Of a stretch of DNA of 64,000 nt, positions 16,727 through 25,788 are shown piece by piece. The translations under genes were made by a program, and so were the position numbers. Position 1 is the stretch's first letter. Each line of letters opens with the position of its first letter. The notes beneath the pieces were generated by a model that was not told the origin of the DNA, searched no databases, and saw only the letters and a program-made list of their open reading frames with translations. Origin of the DNA: CAYRWR01 sp964537555 (lineage in GTDB: Bacteria; Spirochaetota; Brevinematia; Brevinematales; CAYRWR01); contig CAZIAD010000016.1 of assembly GCA_964537555.1 (NCBI GenBank), forward strand, positions 1-64,000, written 5' to 3'.

Positions 16727-17517
16727 CTTATTGCTCCAGCCACAGTGGAGAGGATCAGATCGACCTTATCCCCGGCTCGGGCACCAGCTTCCAGGACTTC
16801 TGCATGAGACAATGGGCCTGAGGATATTCCGGCTGCCAGATTAGAGATCATTGAAATGCCACAGATCTTCATGTCGTAATATCTGGCCATGATCACTTCC
16901 TGAACGGTAGACATCCCGACTACATCTGCTCCCAGCCCTGCCGCCATTCTGATCTCTGCAGGCGTTTCATAGCTGGGGCCGCTAAATCCGGCATATACAC
17001 CCTTACGTATTGTGTGCCGGCTCGCTACCAGTGAGACCCAGCCCCTGTCATACACAGAGCTCATATCTATAAAGCTGTGGGGAGCGCCTTGCAGGCAATT
17101 TACAGACTGGAGATTGATATGATCTTCTATCATCATAATATCCCCGATTTGCCAGTCTTTATGCAGGCTCCCGCAGGCATTGGTGACGACCAGGTTTTTG
17201 ATACCTAATCCCGCTATCATGGCTACCGGAAGGCTGACCTGAAAGGCAGAATATCCCTGATATAGGTGTGACCTGCCCCGCATCAGAAGAATATTTTTAG
17301 ACTGATGCCTGCATAGGGAAAACACAGCAGAGTGCCCGCTTATGGGGGAATAGGGCAGATGTTTTATCCCGCTAAAAGGAATATCCAGAATATGTTCCCA
17401 GTCTGCCCCAACCTGTGCCAGTCCTGAACCCAGGATCACCGCCAGATCTATATCTTCATCACACATACTTCTAAAAGAACTGACTGCTTCGTTGACAATA
17501 TTCTGATCAAACAACAT
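16723..17517 (-). CDS. Purine-nucleoside phosphorylase (trimeric class)
   Basis: This 264-residue enzyme splits purine nucleosides with phosphate. Motifs include the phosphate-binding ILGSGLAQ (about residues 28-35), MRGRSHLYQGYS, the VTNACGSL segment, FSGPSYETPAEIR and VVGMSTVQEVIMA, all typical of the trimeric PNP family. The usual Pro of MSTVPE is Gln here. It is coupled to malic enzyme upstream by a TAATG overlap and to DUF503 downstream by ATGA. A purine-salvage role is expected. Confidence 0.93.
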   Translation of the reverse strand: MLFDQNIVNEAVSSFRSMCDEDIDLAVILGSGLAQVGADWEHILDIPFSGIKHLPYSPISGHSAVFSLCRHQSKNILLMRGRSHLYQGYSAFQVSLPVAMIAGLGIKNLVVTNACGSLHKDWQIGDIMMIEDHINLQSVNCLQGAPHSFIDMSSVYDRGWVSLVASRHTIRKGVYAGFSGPSYETPAEIRMAAGLGADVVGMSTVQEVIMARYYDMKICGISMISNLAAGISSGPLSHAEVLEAGARAGDKVDLILSTVAGAIR

Positions 17518-18989
17518 TATTTAAAAAACCGCTTCTGGTTTTCTTCCAGTATAGCCAGAGTATTATTAAACACCTCTTTTGGCTTTAGAGGATAGCGGGC
17601 TACACCATCTTTAATAGCCTGCTGAGCGACCGCCTCTGCTTCATGAGCAAATACCTGAAAATCAAACACAGAGGGTATGATCACCCCTTTTTCCAGTTCA
17701 TTTTCGGGAAGAAAGTCTGCAATAGCATGAGCAGCAGCCAGTTTCATAGCCTGGGTCACTTTTCGTGCCCCTACATCCAGAAGCCCTCTGAATATTGCAG
17801 GGAATCCCAGGACATTATTGACCTGGTTGGGAAAGTCACTCCTGCCGGTGGCGACTATTTTAGCTCCGGCTGCCAGGGCGGCATCAGGAAGGATTTCGGG
17901 ATCGGGATTGGCCATGGCGAAGATCACCGGGTCATGGGCCATACTACGCACCATATCCTGGCTCAGCATATCCTTAGCAGACACTCCCAGAAATACATCT
18001 GCCCCTTTAATGACCTGAGCCAGATCACCTTCTTCAGAATAGGGATTGGTGAGCCGGGCTATTTCGTCCTTGCTGCCATTCATATTCTCGTTTCTATTCT
18101 GATGAATAGCGCCCTTACGGTCACACATTATAATATTTTTTGCACCTGAATCCAGCAGGAGTTTAGCAATAGCTACCCCGGCTGCTCCGCTTCCATTGAT
18201 CACGATCTTCAGATCCTGCATCTTTTTATTGATGATCTTGAGGGAATTGATCATACCGGCCAGACATACCACGGCGGTACCATGCTGATCATCATGAAAA
18301 ATGGGGATATCCAGTTCTGCACTGAGTCTATCCTCTACTTCAAAACAACGGGGCGCAGATATATCTTCCAGATTGATACCCCCGGCGCCACCCGCAATAT
18401 GCTTGACGGTATCGATGATGACTTCCGGATCCTGACTATCTATAATGATGGGATAAGCATCCACTCCACCGAACACTTTGAATAAAAGAGCTTTGCCTTC
18501 CATGACGGGAAGAGAAGCCTGTGCTCCTATATTACCCAGTCCCAGCACTGCTGAGCCGTCAGAGACTACAAATACGGAGTTCTTTCTGATAGTATAGTCA
18601 TAGACTTTTGCATTATCTTCTGCGATCCTGAGACAGGGCTGAGCTACACCAGGCGTATAAGCCATAGCCAGGTCTTCACGGGTATTGACTCTCACTTTGG
18701 GAATGATTTCGATCTTGCCATTCCCTACTCCATTATTCTGATGATATTCCAGAGCCTGTTGTATTTTATCTTTTTCCATTTGTTTGTCTCCTGTGATTAT
18801 ATAACGCGATAAAAATAGTGTCGATAACAATGAGTCTTCCAGTAACACTTTTTTCAGGTCTTTAAGCTGCCAGTGTACTCCTTCCACTTTCTGATCTTTA
18901 ATAAACCTTTGTAGAGCCTTTTCATAGACCAGGCTATTGATGTTATGTCCCAGGTTAATACGGGCTAGAGTCAGTTCCTGAAGGTTCAA
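17517..18989 (-). CDS. NAD(P)-dependent malic enzyme with N-terminal extension
   Basis: The protein decarboxylates malate to pyruvate. The core from MEKDKIQQALEYH carries VRVNTREDLAMAYTPGVAQP, FHDDQHGTAVV, and the nucleotide motif INGSGAAGVAIA. A core-only start is possible at ATG 18779 (420 residues, AGGAGA upstream). The frame stays open for 70 more codons to a TTG at 18989, which has GGAGG nine bases upstream and overlaps the stop of the GNAT gene. The extension is helical and unlike the malic enzymes I know, so I keep the long form with caution. The gene is part of a GNAT-malic enzyme-PNP-DUF503 operon. Confidence 0.88.
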   Translation of the reverse strand: MNLQELTLARINLGHNINSLVYEKALQRFIKDQKVEGVHWQLKDLKKVLLEDSLLSTLFLSRYIITGDKQMEKDKIQQALEYHQNNGVGNGKIEIIPKVRVNTREDLAMAYTPGVAQPCLRIAEDNAKVYDYTIRKNSVFVVSDGSAVLGLGNIGAQASLPVMEGKALLFKVFGGVDAYPIIIDSQDPEVIIDTVKHIAGGAGGINLEDISAPRCFEVEDRLSAELDIPIFHDDQHGTAVVCLAGMINSLKIINKKMQDLKIVINGSGAAGVAIAKLLLDSGAKNIIMCDRKGAIHQNRNENMNGSKDEIARLTNPYSEEGDLAQVIKGADVFLGVSAKDMLSQDMVRSMAHDPVIFAMANPDPEILPDAALAAGAKIVATGRSDFPNQVNNVLGFPAIFRGLLDVGARKVTQAMKLAAAHAIADFLPENELEKGVIIPSVFDFQVFAHEAEAVAQQAIKDGVARYPLKPKEVFNNTLAILEENQKRFFK

Positions 18990-19402
18990 TCTTTCATTCC
19001 TCCATACTGCATACCGGGTGCATTATCAGGCCTCGATTCAAAACCCATTTTTTTATAAAAATCCTCTTTACCACTGGCACAGAATAACTGGATATACTGT
19101 ATTCCCGCTTTTTCACAACGTTCCAAAGCTTTTTCAATGAGTCTGCGGCCTACATTTTTTCGTTGAAACATGGGATCCACTATCATTTCCACTATAAAGG
19201 CATGTAAATAACCATCTGATAGAATACGGCAAGTCCCTATCAAACGTTCCCCAATATAGGCATTGACGATATACCAGCTATGCTGTATAGCTTCATACAG
19301 TTTTTCCGGTGATATAGAAAGATCTCTGTCCCACCCGGTTGATTGAAATAATTCATAATATTTATCAGCTTCTGGAATATTTTCGCTGAACTTAGTGTGC
19401 AC
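18986..19402 (-). CDS. GNAT-family N-acetyltransferase
   Basis: This 138-residue protein has the acetyl-CoA-binding motif of GNAT enzymes: VDPMFQRKNVGRRLIEKALE (about residues 77-96, Q/R-x-x-G-x-R/G), preceded by the FIVEMI strand and followed by LFCASGKEDFYKKMGF. The acceptor is unknown. The start is GTG at 19402 with a weak AAGG upstream. Its stop overlaps the possible TTG start of malic enzyme. Confidence 0.85.
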   Translation of the reverse strand: MHTKFSENIPEADKYYELFQSTGWDRDLSISPEKLYEAIQHSWYIVNAYIGERLIGTCRILSDGYLHAFIVEMIVDPMFQRKNVGRRLIEKALERCEKAGIQYIQLFCASGKEDFYKKMGFESRPDNAPGMQYGGMKD

Positions 19403-19501
19403 TTCACCCTTCTCTCATTAATATTACTCATATTATAAAACACTTGATATAAAATTTCACCCTTTTACTGGTCTTAGTTATAATATGCATAAGGAGTTTA
19501 T

Positions 19502-20155
19502 ATGCACTTTGTATTTATTTCAGATTTTGACGGGACAATTACTAAAAAAGACTTTTACTGGTTGATGATAGAAAAATATATAGGCCAAAAAGGGAAAGAC
19601 CTCTATGAAGACTGGCAGATGAGAATGGTCTCAGACATCAGCTTTCTGAATATGATATTTAACAATATCGATCAGGAGGAAGCTCAGATATTGATGGACA
19701 TCGATTCTATCCCTATAGATGAGACATCACTGGAGCTGATAGACTGGGTCCTTTCTACCGGGAATGAGTTTAAGATCATTTCAGCAGGCTGCAGTTATTA
19801 CATTGTACAGATACTCAAGAAGTATGGCCTGGAGGGTAAAGTAGAATTACTGGCAAACCCGGGTTACTATAAAGATAAGAATATCTTTATGACACCGGAC
19901 ACTAAAAGCCCTTACTATCATCCCACCTATGGTATAGATAAGGGTAAAGTCATCCGCTATTTCAGGTCGCGGGGTATACTGACATTCTTTGCGGGAGACA
20001 GCCGGCCTGATTATGACGCAGCAGTCTCTGCTCATTATGGTTTTGCTCTAAAAGATTCACAGCTGGCCTTAATGATGAAAAAAGAACGTCAGACTTATTT
20101 TGAGTATCAGGATTTTTCTGAGATCAGACTGACCCTGCAGGATCTTTTACAATAA
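19502..20155 (+). CDS. HAD-family phosphatase, MtnX/phosphoserine-phosphatase-like
   Basis: This 217-residue enzyme has the HAD nucleophile motif SDFDGTIT (residues 7-14), the motif II Ser in IISAGCSYYI, and motif IV FAGDSRPDYDAA (about 161-172). The layout is that of the class IB group that includes MtnX and SerB, which dephosphorylate small phosphometabolites. The substrate is not evident. ATG at 19502 has AAGGAG upstream. A TATAAT at 19479-19484 with a poor -35 (TTTCAC, 18-base spacer) may be its promoter. The gene is monocistronic and ends at a shared terminator. Confidence 0.82.
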   Translation: MHFVFISDFDGTITKKDFYWLMIEKYIGQKGKDLYEDWQMRMVSDISFLNMIFNNIDQEEAQILMDIDSIPIDETSLELIDWVLSTGNEFKIISAGCSYYIVQILKKYGLEGKVELLANPGYYKDKNIFMTPDTKSPYYHPTYGIDKGKVIRYFRSRGILTFFAGDSRPDYDAAVSAHYGFALKDSQLALMMKKERQTYFEYQDFSEIRLTLQDLLQ

Positions 20156-20179
20156 AAAAGGGACAGCTTGAACTGTCCC
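20154..20179 (-). terminator. Terminator of yebC, also usable on the + strand
   Basis: GGGACAG-CTTGAA-CTGTCCC is a perfect seven-pair stem. On the minus strand it is directly followed by six T, ending yebC. On the plus strand a T run comes eight bases after the stem, so it may also end the HAD gene. Confidence 0.85.
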
Positions 20180-20211
20180 CTGTCAAATTTTTTGTCAACC
20201 AGTTTTATCAA

Positions 20212-20964
20212 TCAGGAATTGGCAAACTCTTCCAGCACAGCATCATCTATCTCCGCGTTGGATGAATAGTCCTGAACATCATCATGATTTTCCAGTTCAT
20301 CAAAAAGCTTAAGCAGAGTGCCGGCTTTGTCATTTTCTACCTGGACCTTACTCTGCGGGATCCGGGTGATTTCACTGGATAATACCTTGAAAGATTTAGC
20401 CTTGAGGCCATCCAGGACAGTGATGTAATCTTCCATCTGGGTCAGGACTACTATTTCATCACCTTCTCTTTTTACATCCTCGGCTCCCATCTCCAGAGCA
20501 GCTTCCATGACTTCATCTTCACTATGAGCCTGTCCATCCAGGGCAATATAGCCCCGTTTATCAAACATCCAGGCCACACAACCTGCTTCACCCAGGTTTC
20601 CGTTATGCCGGGAAAATATCTTTCTCAGTTCAGGCGCGGTTCTGTTTCTGTTATCTGTAGTACAGTCTACAATTACCGCTATTCCACCGGGGCCATATCC
20701 TTCATAGGTGATCTCTTCATAAGTGACCCCCTCCAGCTCTCCGGTCCCTCTTTTTATGGCTTTTTCTACATTATCTTTGGGCATGTTGGCTTCACGGGCC
20801 TTATCTATAGCTGCACGAAGTCTCATATTATTATCCGGATCCCCTCCGCCATCCCTGGCCGCAATAATGATGTCTTTCACGATCTTGGAAAAAAGATTAC
20901 TACGTTTGGCATCCTGGGCGCCTTTTCGGTGTTGTATATTGGCCCACTTATTATGTCCGGACAT
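20212..20964 (-). CDS. yebC: YebC/PmpR-family protein
   Basis: This 250-residue protein begins MSGHNKWANIQHRKGAQDAKR and contains GGGDPDNNMRLR and TDNRNRTAPELRKIF, all signatures of YebC. Family members were described as transcription regulators, and more recent work points to ribosome or translation functions at difficult sequences. ATG at 20964 has GAGGAGG upstream; a TTG further out at 21042 would add an unlikely Cys-rich leader and is rejected. A TTGTGT-N17-TAAAAT promoter is readable upstream on the minus strand. Confidence 0.95.
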   Translation of the reverse strand: MSGHNKWANIQHRKGAQDAKRSNLFSKIVKDIIIAARDGGGDPDNNMRLRAAIDKAREANMPKDNVEKAIKRGTGELEGVTYEEITYEGYGPGGIAVIVDCTTDNRNRTAPELRKIFSRHNGNLGEAGCVAWMFDKRGYIALDGQAHSEDEVMEAALEMGAEDVKREGDEIVVLTQMEDYITVLDGLKAKSFKVLSSEITRIPQSKVQVENDKAGTLLKLFDELENHDDVQDYSSNAEIDDAVLEEFANS

Positions 20965-21012
20965 ATGATCCTCCTCATAAAACTGTGATATTTTATCATA
21001 GTTCAGGATTAA

Positions 21013-21038
21013 ACACAAGTGGCTACACACAAGTGGCT
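21013..21038. repeat. Tandem 12-bp direct repeat in the yebC/GGDEF divergent promoter region
   Basis: ACACAAGTGGCT occurs at 21013-21024 and again at 21027-21038, a 14-base period. The first copy overlaps the possible -35 of yebC and the second lies just before the diguanylate cyclase promoter, so a regulator could bind here. Confidence 0.6.
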
Positions 21039-21043
21039 TCATC

Positions 21044-21072
21044 TTGACCAGTTCAAAAATAAATTTTATACT
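21044..21072 (+). promoter_or_regulatory. Sigma-70-type promoter for the PAS-GGDEF gene
   Basis: TTGACC (21044-21049), 17 bases, TATACT (21067-21072). Initiation would be near 21079, about 13 bases before the ATG. Confidence 0.7.
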
Positions 21073-21091
21073 GTCTTTTAGGGAGGAAAAA

Positions 21092-21994
21092 ATGGAGATA
21101 TCTCAATCAAATATAATCCCTCTGTTGTCGCAATTGCAGGAAGGGGCGTATATCGTTAATACTGATAAGGTCATCACTTTCTGGAATAAAGCTGCTGAAG
21201 CCATAAGCGGATACCGGGCTGATGAAGTGGTGGGCAGCTCCTGTTCTGACAACATCCTCAATCACATTGACCAGCATGGAAATGCCCTGTGCCTCAGTGC
21301 CTGCCCCTTAAGCTTCACTTTAAATGACGAAAAAATAAGAAAAAATGATCTCTTTCTGCATCACAAAAAAGGCTACAGGATCCCCATCTCAGTACAGACT
21401 ATGCCCCTCTATGATGAAGAAAAGAATGTGATCGGGGGACTGGAGACATTTTTGCAGCTTATTAGCAATCAGGATACAGAAAACCGTATCCGGGAACTGT
21501 CCCAGATGGCGCTAATCTGTAAGTTGACCCAGCTCGGCAATCGGGCTGCCCTGGATCAGGAAATGGAGAAAAGCCTATTACAGTACCACGAATTGAACAT
21601 GAATTTTGGAGTTATGTTTTTCGATATTGACTACTTTAAAAAATTCAATGATGAATATGGACACGAAGTGGGAGACAAGATCCTCAAGACTGTAGCAGGT
21701 AACCTTCTGTATAATTCGCGCCCTTTTGATTTTTATGCACGCTGGGGCGGAGAAGAATTTATAGCCATAATCCCGAATGTCAATGAGAGGCACCTGATCG
21801 AAATGGCGGAAAGACTTCGAATCCTGATAGAAAATTCTTTTATCATGCATGAGGACAAGCAGCTAAGCATTACTGTGTCTGTGGGATGCACTCTGGCCAG
21901 AGAGAAAGATACCCGGGAGACCATATTTAACAGAGTAGATAAACTCCTGTACCAGTGTAAAAACGAAGGCAGGAACCAGAGCCTGTTTGGATAA
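21092..21994 (+). CDS. PAS-domain diguanylate cyclase
   Basis: This 300-residue protein has an N-terminal PAS domain (about residues 5-125) with clustered Cys (GSSCSDN, ALCLSACP) and a C-terminal GGDEF domain. The active-site motif is GGEEF (219-223), and an inhibitory I-site RPFD (210-213) stands five residues before it, so it should be an active, product-inhibited c-di-GMP synthase. No membrane segment is seen; the sensor is cytosolic. The PAS Cys residues could hold a redox or metal signal (inference). ATG at 21092 has GGGAGG upstream; a TTG at 21044 lies in the promoter. Confidence 0.93.
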   Translation: MEISQSNIIPLLSQLQEGAYIVNTDKVITFWNKAAEAISGYRADEVVGSSCSDNILNHIDQHGNALCLSACPLSFTLNDEKIRKNDLFLHHKKGYRIPISVQTMPLYDEEKNVIGGLETFLQLISNQDTENRIRELSQMALICKLTQLGNRAALDQEMEKSLLQYHELNMNFGVMFFDIDYFKKFNDEYGHEVGDKILKTVAGNLLYNSRPFDFYARWGGEEFIAIIPNVNERHLIEMAERLRILIENSFIMHEDKQLSITVSVGCTLAREKDTRETIFNRVDKLLYQCKNEGRNQSLFG

Positions 21995-22027
21995 AAAAAC
22001 TGCCTCGGTTTCGAGGCAGTTTTTTTT
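21994..22027. terminator. Bidirectional rho-independent terminator
   Basis: ACTGCCTCG-GTT-TCGAGGCAGT with A run before and T run after serves both the + strand cyclase gene and the - strand OmpL47-like gene. Confidence 0.92.
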
Positions 22028-22040
22028 GAATATACTACAT

Positions 22041-23036
22041 TTATTTAGCAGGAATCAAATCACCCTGAGGGGCACTGCCATCGATCTCTATAGTCATAGA
22101 GACTTCCGCACTTTTATTGCCCAGGATATCTACAGCCTGAGCTCTGATAGTATGTTTTCCCGGAGCCAGTCTGAATGCCTGGGAATACTGTACGGGTGCA
22201 GCATTGTCAATACTATACACCATGTATTCCACACGGGTCTCATTGTCTTTGCCGTTGAGACTAAAATGAGCTTCAGGTGAAGCAAATAATCTGTCCCCTG
22301 CAGTGTATAGCTTGGGTTCTACAGATATGGACACTACTGGTGATCCATTATCTACAAATACCATAAAGCTTTTTACAGCAGAAACATTACCCACATTATC
22401 GGTAGCTTTAAACTGCAGCTTATGCAGGCCATTAGTCAATCCAGATGCAATAGGGCCATTGTATTTCATCCAGGCGCCATTATCCATTTTGTAATCGATT
22501 GACTTTACCCCGGACAGCTTATCCTGGGCCAGAAGTACTAATTTGTTAGATGATGATATGTACAAGGAATCTCCCAGATACACCCCTTTTTCCTGTGTGC
22601 GGACTAGTACTTCCGGTGCTGTTGTGTCCACTACAAATTCATAATTGCGTACCGGGCTGATATTTCCGACCTGGTCTTCGACTTTATACGCGATAATGTG
22701 TTTTCCTTCAATAGGGATATTGATAGCCTGGTTGTATACACCAAATGAGGCATTATCTACAATGATCCAGATGTTTTTCACACCACTGCCTTCATCACTG
22801 GCATTTATGGTAAAACGGACATCCGGTGAAACATAATCAATACCGGACAATGAATAGACCACTCCGGAAGTAGCTTTTATCTCTTTTTCCTGTGTCGTCG
22901 CAGTCACTTCTTTTTCCTCAGTTACCGCGGTGTCCCTGGTGGCCGGTTCTCCCTGGTCAGGGGCATCTGTTACCTGCGCAAAAAGTGCGCCATTGCCTGA
23001 TAAGATTAACAGCAAAAATAACCACATTTTTTTCAT
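22041..23036 (-). CDS. OmpL47-type repeat exported protein
   Basis: This 331-residue protein has a signal peptide (MKKMWLFLLLILSGNGALFA), an acidic Thr/Glu-rich linker, then three similar beta-sandwich repeats of about 85-95 residues. Each contains a D-x-x-SGV/ETRV-x-x-I/M-x-Y segment and a G-x-H-x-I/L-x-x-A/K-x-D-x-x-GN-S segment. This pattern is that of the OmpL47 module found in spirochaete surface proteins. Location is periplasmic or surface. ATG at 23036 has AAAGGAGG upstream; an extended start further out overlaps cheW and is rejected. It is the second gene after cheW. Confidence 0.82.
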   Translation of the reverse strand: MKKMWLFLLLILSGNGALFAQVTDAPDQGEPATRDTAVTEEKEVTATTQEKEIKATSGVVYSLSGIDYVSPDVRFTINASDEGSGVKNIWIIVDNASFGVYNQAINIPIEGKHIIAYKVEDQVGNISPVRNYEFVVDTTAPEVLVRTQEKGVYLGDSLYISSSNKLVLLAQDKLSGVKSIDYKMDNGAWMKYNGPIASGLTNGLHKLQFKATDNVGNVSAVKSFMVFVDNGSPVVSISVEPKLYTAGDRLFASPEAHFSLNGKDNETRVEYMVYSIDNAAPVQYSQAFRLAPGKHTIRAQAVDILGNKSAEVSMTIEIDGSAPQGDLIPAK

Positions 23037-23064
23037 ATGAAATCCTCCTTTTTTCCTTTCCCCG

Positions 23065-23601
23065 TTATTCAATAATCTCGTCTTTAATGTATTGTTTTTC
23101 TTCGACATCCAGCATTTTTTTTGCATTTAAAATAATGTAGACCTCTTCGCCTAAGCGGGCTACCCCGTCGACCATGGTACGGTCAACAGTATTGGCTACC
23201 CCTTCTGCGGGCTGTATTACTTCCTCATCCACACTAAAAACCCGGTCCAGAGCATCGACCAGGAATCCTACCCACACTCCTTCTATACTGACAATGATCA
23301 GTTTCATAGCTTTTTTGGACATTTTACTTTCACCAGCTGTCTGAACATCCTGAAGCAGATCATCCTGATTGTGAGGATCAATATCGGGATTTACATTATT
23401 GAGTTCAGTATCCAGGCCCAGTTTCTTACGGATAGAGATAATAGGTGTCACTATCCCTCTTAGATTGATAATACCTTCTACAAAGGTCGGAACATCCGGC
23501 ATGTGAGTGATCTTATCTTCCCGATATACTTCCTGCACATCCATGATATCGATACAGTATTTAATATCCCCAATTCTGAAGCTGACAAACTGTTTATCCA
23601 C
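23065..23601 (-). CDS. cheW: Chemotaxis coupling protein CheW
   Basis: This 178-residue protein links chemoreceptors to CheA. It shows FVSFRIGDIKYCIDIMDVQEV, the conserved INLRGIVTPIISIRKKLGL, and the second lobe GVWVGFLVDALDRVFSVDEE. An acidic insertion of about 30 residues (around 65-95) splits the two lobes and makes it longer than a standard CheW. The start is GTG at 23601 with AGAGGGGG upstream. Its C-terminal end is 28 bases from the OmpL47-like start. Confidence 0.92.
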   Translation of the reverse strand: MDKQFVSFRIGDIKYCIDIMDVQEVYREDKITHMPDVPTFVEGIINLRGIVTPIISIRKKLGLDTELNNVNPDIDPHNQDDLLQDVQTAGESKMSKKAMKLIIVSIEGVWVGFLVDALDRVFSVDEEVIQPAEGVANTVDRTMVDGVARLGEEVYIILNAKKMLDVEEKQYIKDEIIE

Positions 23602-23671
23602 GAGTACCCCCTCTTGCGGGTTTGTTTGACCTATATCTTAATATAATTCCTTCAGAAGTCAATGATATGTA

Positions 23672-25117
23672 TTATTGATAAAAATCTATGATCACTTTGC
23701 TGGACCAGCCTATGGGAGAAGGGTCACGATCAGGATATCCATATATCAGAATATTTTTTATACCCGTCAATATATCCGCGTTAAAGCCTATTAAGCGGGG
23801 CTTGATGCCACTTAAGAGTGACTGAACATCTATCTGGAAGTAGTAGCCCAGTTCATTTTGGGAAGAAGCCTTACTGACAATCTCCTGCACACTGTCCAGA
23901 TAGCCCAGTTTATCTTCAAAGATATTTTTTACGACTCGAATAAAAGTATCTTTATGTGAAGAGACAAAAAAGCTATCTTCAATAACACCAAAATAAAGGT
24001 CTATATCCTGATACTTATAGTGATAGACCGGGTTGGTAAATATCTCAAAAGCATACAATTTTGCTCCTTTTTTAAGGATGGCATTCTTCAGTGAATCTAC
24101 AAAGACCTGCACCCGGGACCGGTCATTGATCCCAAAAGAAGCATAAAAATCATATCTTTTATTTTTAGTGTCAAATTCATTGACTACCAGTTTAATCCTT
24201 CCATCAGTATGTAATATAAGATCATTATAGAGATCTATATTATATTCATCCTTCCACATTGAAACCGCGTTCTCCAGGCCGGAGATCTTGATTTTATCCA
24301 GTTTTAAAAGGTATCTGTATAGACTGGGAACATCCAGCCGGGTATGGCCTATGATGGCGGGATTACCCCAGGCAAAATCCAGCATATCAAATTTCCCTTT
24401 TCCTCCGGATTTAGTCAGGGAACGCATCTCATTTAAATAATCAGAACTCATGGCCCCCGAATAAATATCTAACTGTAACTGATCCTTTAGAGAATCCACA
24501 GTAAAAAACAAGAAAGCAGGGGGCAGATCCAAATGAGTGGTCACACCTTCTGATTTTGACATTTCTGCCAAATATTTGCCGTTTGCCCACACCATCGGTT
24601 TGTTCCAAACGAATTTCTTTTTATTTATAGTATGGTTAAAGCTCTTGTCATTTACCAGTAGATTGCTTATGTTATCGATAACACTTTTCTGGGCTGAGAG
24701 ATAAGCTGTGGAATCTGAGATCCTGTAATATAAGCCCTGCTTATATTTTTTTGCAATAAATGCCTTGAATTTTTCTTCTGAATTAAGGCTGATCATCAGA
24801 TATCCCTGTCTGGAAGAATAATGTACAAATGCCACAGGTTGATTAATATCTACCCCTATATCAGTCAGGGATTGATCAGAATAAATATCCACCCCGTAAT
24901 TTTCTTTAGAGCTGAGTTTTATCTGTTCCAGCATTTGAGTAAAATTAGGCCCGTAAAAGCGGGCTAATAACTCTCCGGAAATGGTCTGTAGGGTATTAAT
25001 ACTGGGCATAAAGATCACCAGATCCCCATTCCCGATTTTGGAATGAAAGACAGATCCCCACACAGGGATAGAATGAAAAATCGATACTAGCAGAAAGGCT
25101 TTGATGAGGTGTTTCAC
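23672..25117 (-). CDS. Exported protein of unknown function, possibly DUF3352-like
   Basis: This 481-residue protein has a signal peptide (about residues 1-21). The rest alternates short strands and helices with repeated phrases such as IFMPSINTLQTISGELL and YYFQIDVQSLLSGIKP, resembling the DUF3352 proteins that recall LolA/RseB-like periplasmic folds. I cannot assign a function. The start is GTG at 25117, overlapping the stop of the upstream gene (GTGA) with AGGTGAT as ribosome site. Confidence 0.7.
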   Translation of the reverse strand: MKHLIKAFLLVSIFHSIPVWGSVFHSKIGNGDLVIFMPSINTLQTISGELLARFYGPNFTQMLEQIKLSSKENYGVDIYSDQSLTDIGVDINQPVAFVHYSSRQGYLMISLNSEEKFKAFIAKKYKQGLYYRISDSTAYLSAQKSVIDNISNLLVNDKSFNHTINKKKFVWNKPMVWANGKYLAEMSKSEGVTTHLDLPPAFLFFTVDSLKDQLQLDIYSGAMSSDYLNEMRSLTKSGGKGKFDMLDFAWGNPAIIGHTRLDVPSLYRYLLKLDKIKISGLENAVSMWKDEYNIDLYNDLILHTDGRIKLVVNEFDTKNKRYDFYASFGINDRSRVQVFVDSLKNAILKKGAKLYAFEIFTNPVYHYKYQDIDLYFGVIEDSFFVSSHKDTFIRVVKNIFEDKLGYLDSVQEIVSKASSQNELGYYFQIDVQSLLSGIKPRLIGFNADILTGIKNILIYGYPDRDPSPIGWSSKVIIDFYQ

Positions 25118-25632
25118 ATGATCACCTCATTTTCAAAATAAGAAATACCTGCAGATGCCGTATGTTCTCTAAATAGATCACAGCTCTCTTCACTGTACCC
25201 CTGTTTGTAATGTCTCTGTACCTGAAGTATACGGGGGGATATCCGCACAGGCTGTTCCTGATGTATTGACAGGGAGATGCACTCCTGAAGGCTCAGATCG
25301 ACTGGCACCCATTTTTTTCCCACTAAAAACTGACAGCGGGCTGCTGTGATATTGGCTTTATTTTTATATAAAGTGAGATGTCTTACTTTGATTTTTAATC
25401 TGTCCATAAGAGGACTGAACTGCTCAAATAACTCCTGTTTGGCATTGATCGAATTCTCATATTCCTGATGAAGATCCAGGGAAAGAACACAGGACTGATC
25501 TGTGATTATGTTCTTCATGATGAGGACTTCCCTGTCCCACTCCACATCGAACACCACTTTTTCTACCTGAAAGACTTCATCTTTCTGGCTTTTTTTATTG
25601 ATTAGGTCTTTAATTGCCTGTATAATACTCAT
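25114..25632 (-). CDS. Divergent bifunctional-nuclease-like (DUF151) protein
   Basis: This 172-residue soluble protein has a middle section (about residues 20-140) that follows the BFN/DUF151 layout: REVLIMKNIITDQSCVLSLDL, a helix with SPLMDRLKIKVRHLTLY, ITAARCQFLVGKKWVPVDLS, then LQECISLSIHQEQPVRIS, where the family normally has a DARPSDAIALA segment. The acidic SDA motif is replaced, so nuclease activity may be lost. The match is by pattern only. ATG at 25632 is taken; GTG at 25638 is an alternative. Coupled to the downstream exported protein. Confidence 0.5.
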   Translation of the reverse strand: MSIIQAIKDLINKKSQKDEVFQVEKVVFDVEWDREVLIMKNIITDQSCVLSLDLHQEYENSINAKQELFEQFSPLMDRLKIKVRHLTLYKNKANITAARCQFLVGKKWVPVDLSLQECISLSIHQEQPVRISPRILQVQRHYKQGYSEESCDLFREHTASAGISYFENEVIM

Positions 25633-25713
25633 AATCACCCACTAATTTAAACTCACTATAAATTTAATAAAACATCTCATAAAAATCAAATATCATAGAC
25701 CTCAGAGCTGAAA

Positions 25714-25745
25714 TAAAAAAGACAGCCCCCACAAGGGAGGCTGTC
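25714..25745 (-). terminator. Rho-independent terminator
   Basis: On the minus strand GACAGCCTCCC-TTG-TGGGGGCTGTC forms a stem (one mismatch) followed by six T. It ends the beta-rich exported protein gene at 25789. Confidence 0.85.
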
Positions 25746-25788
25746 CTCACAATAGAGAGAGACTGGAAGTCTACTCTGAGAAATTATA

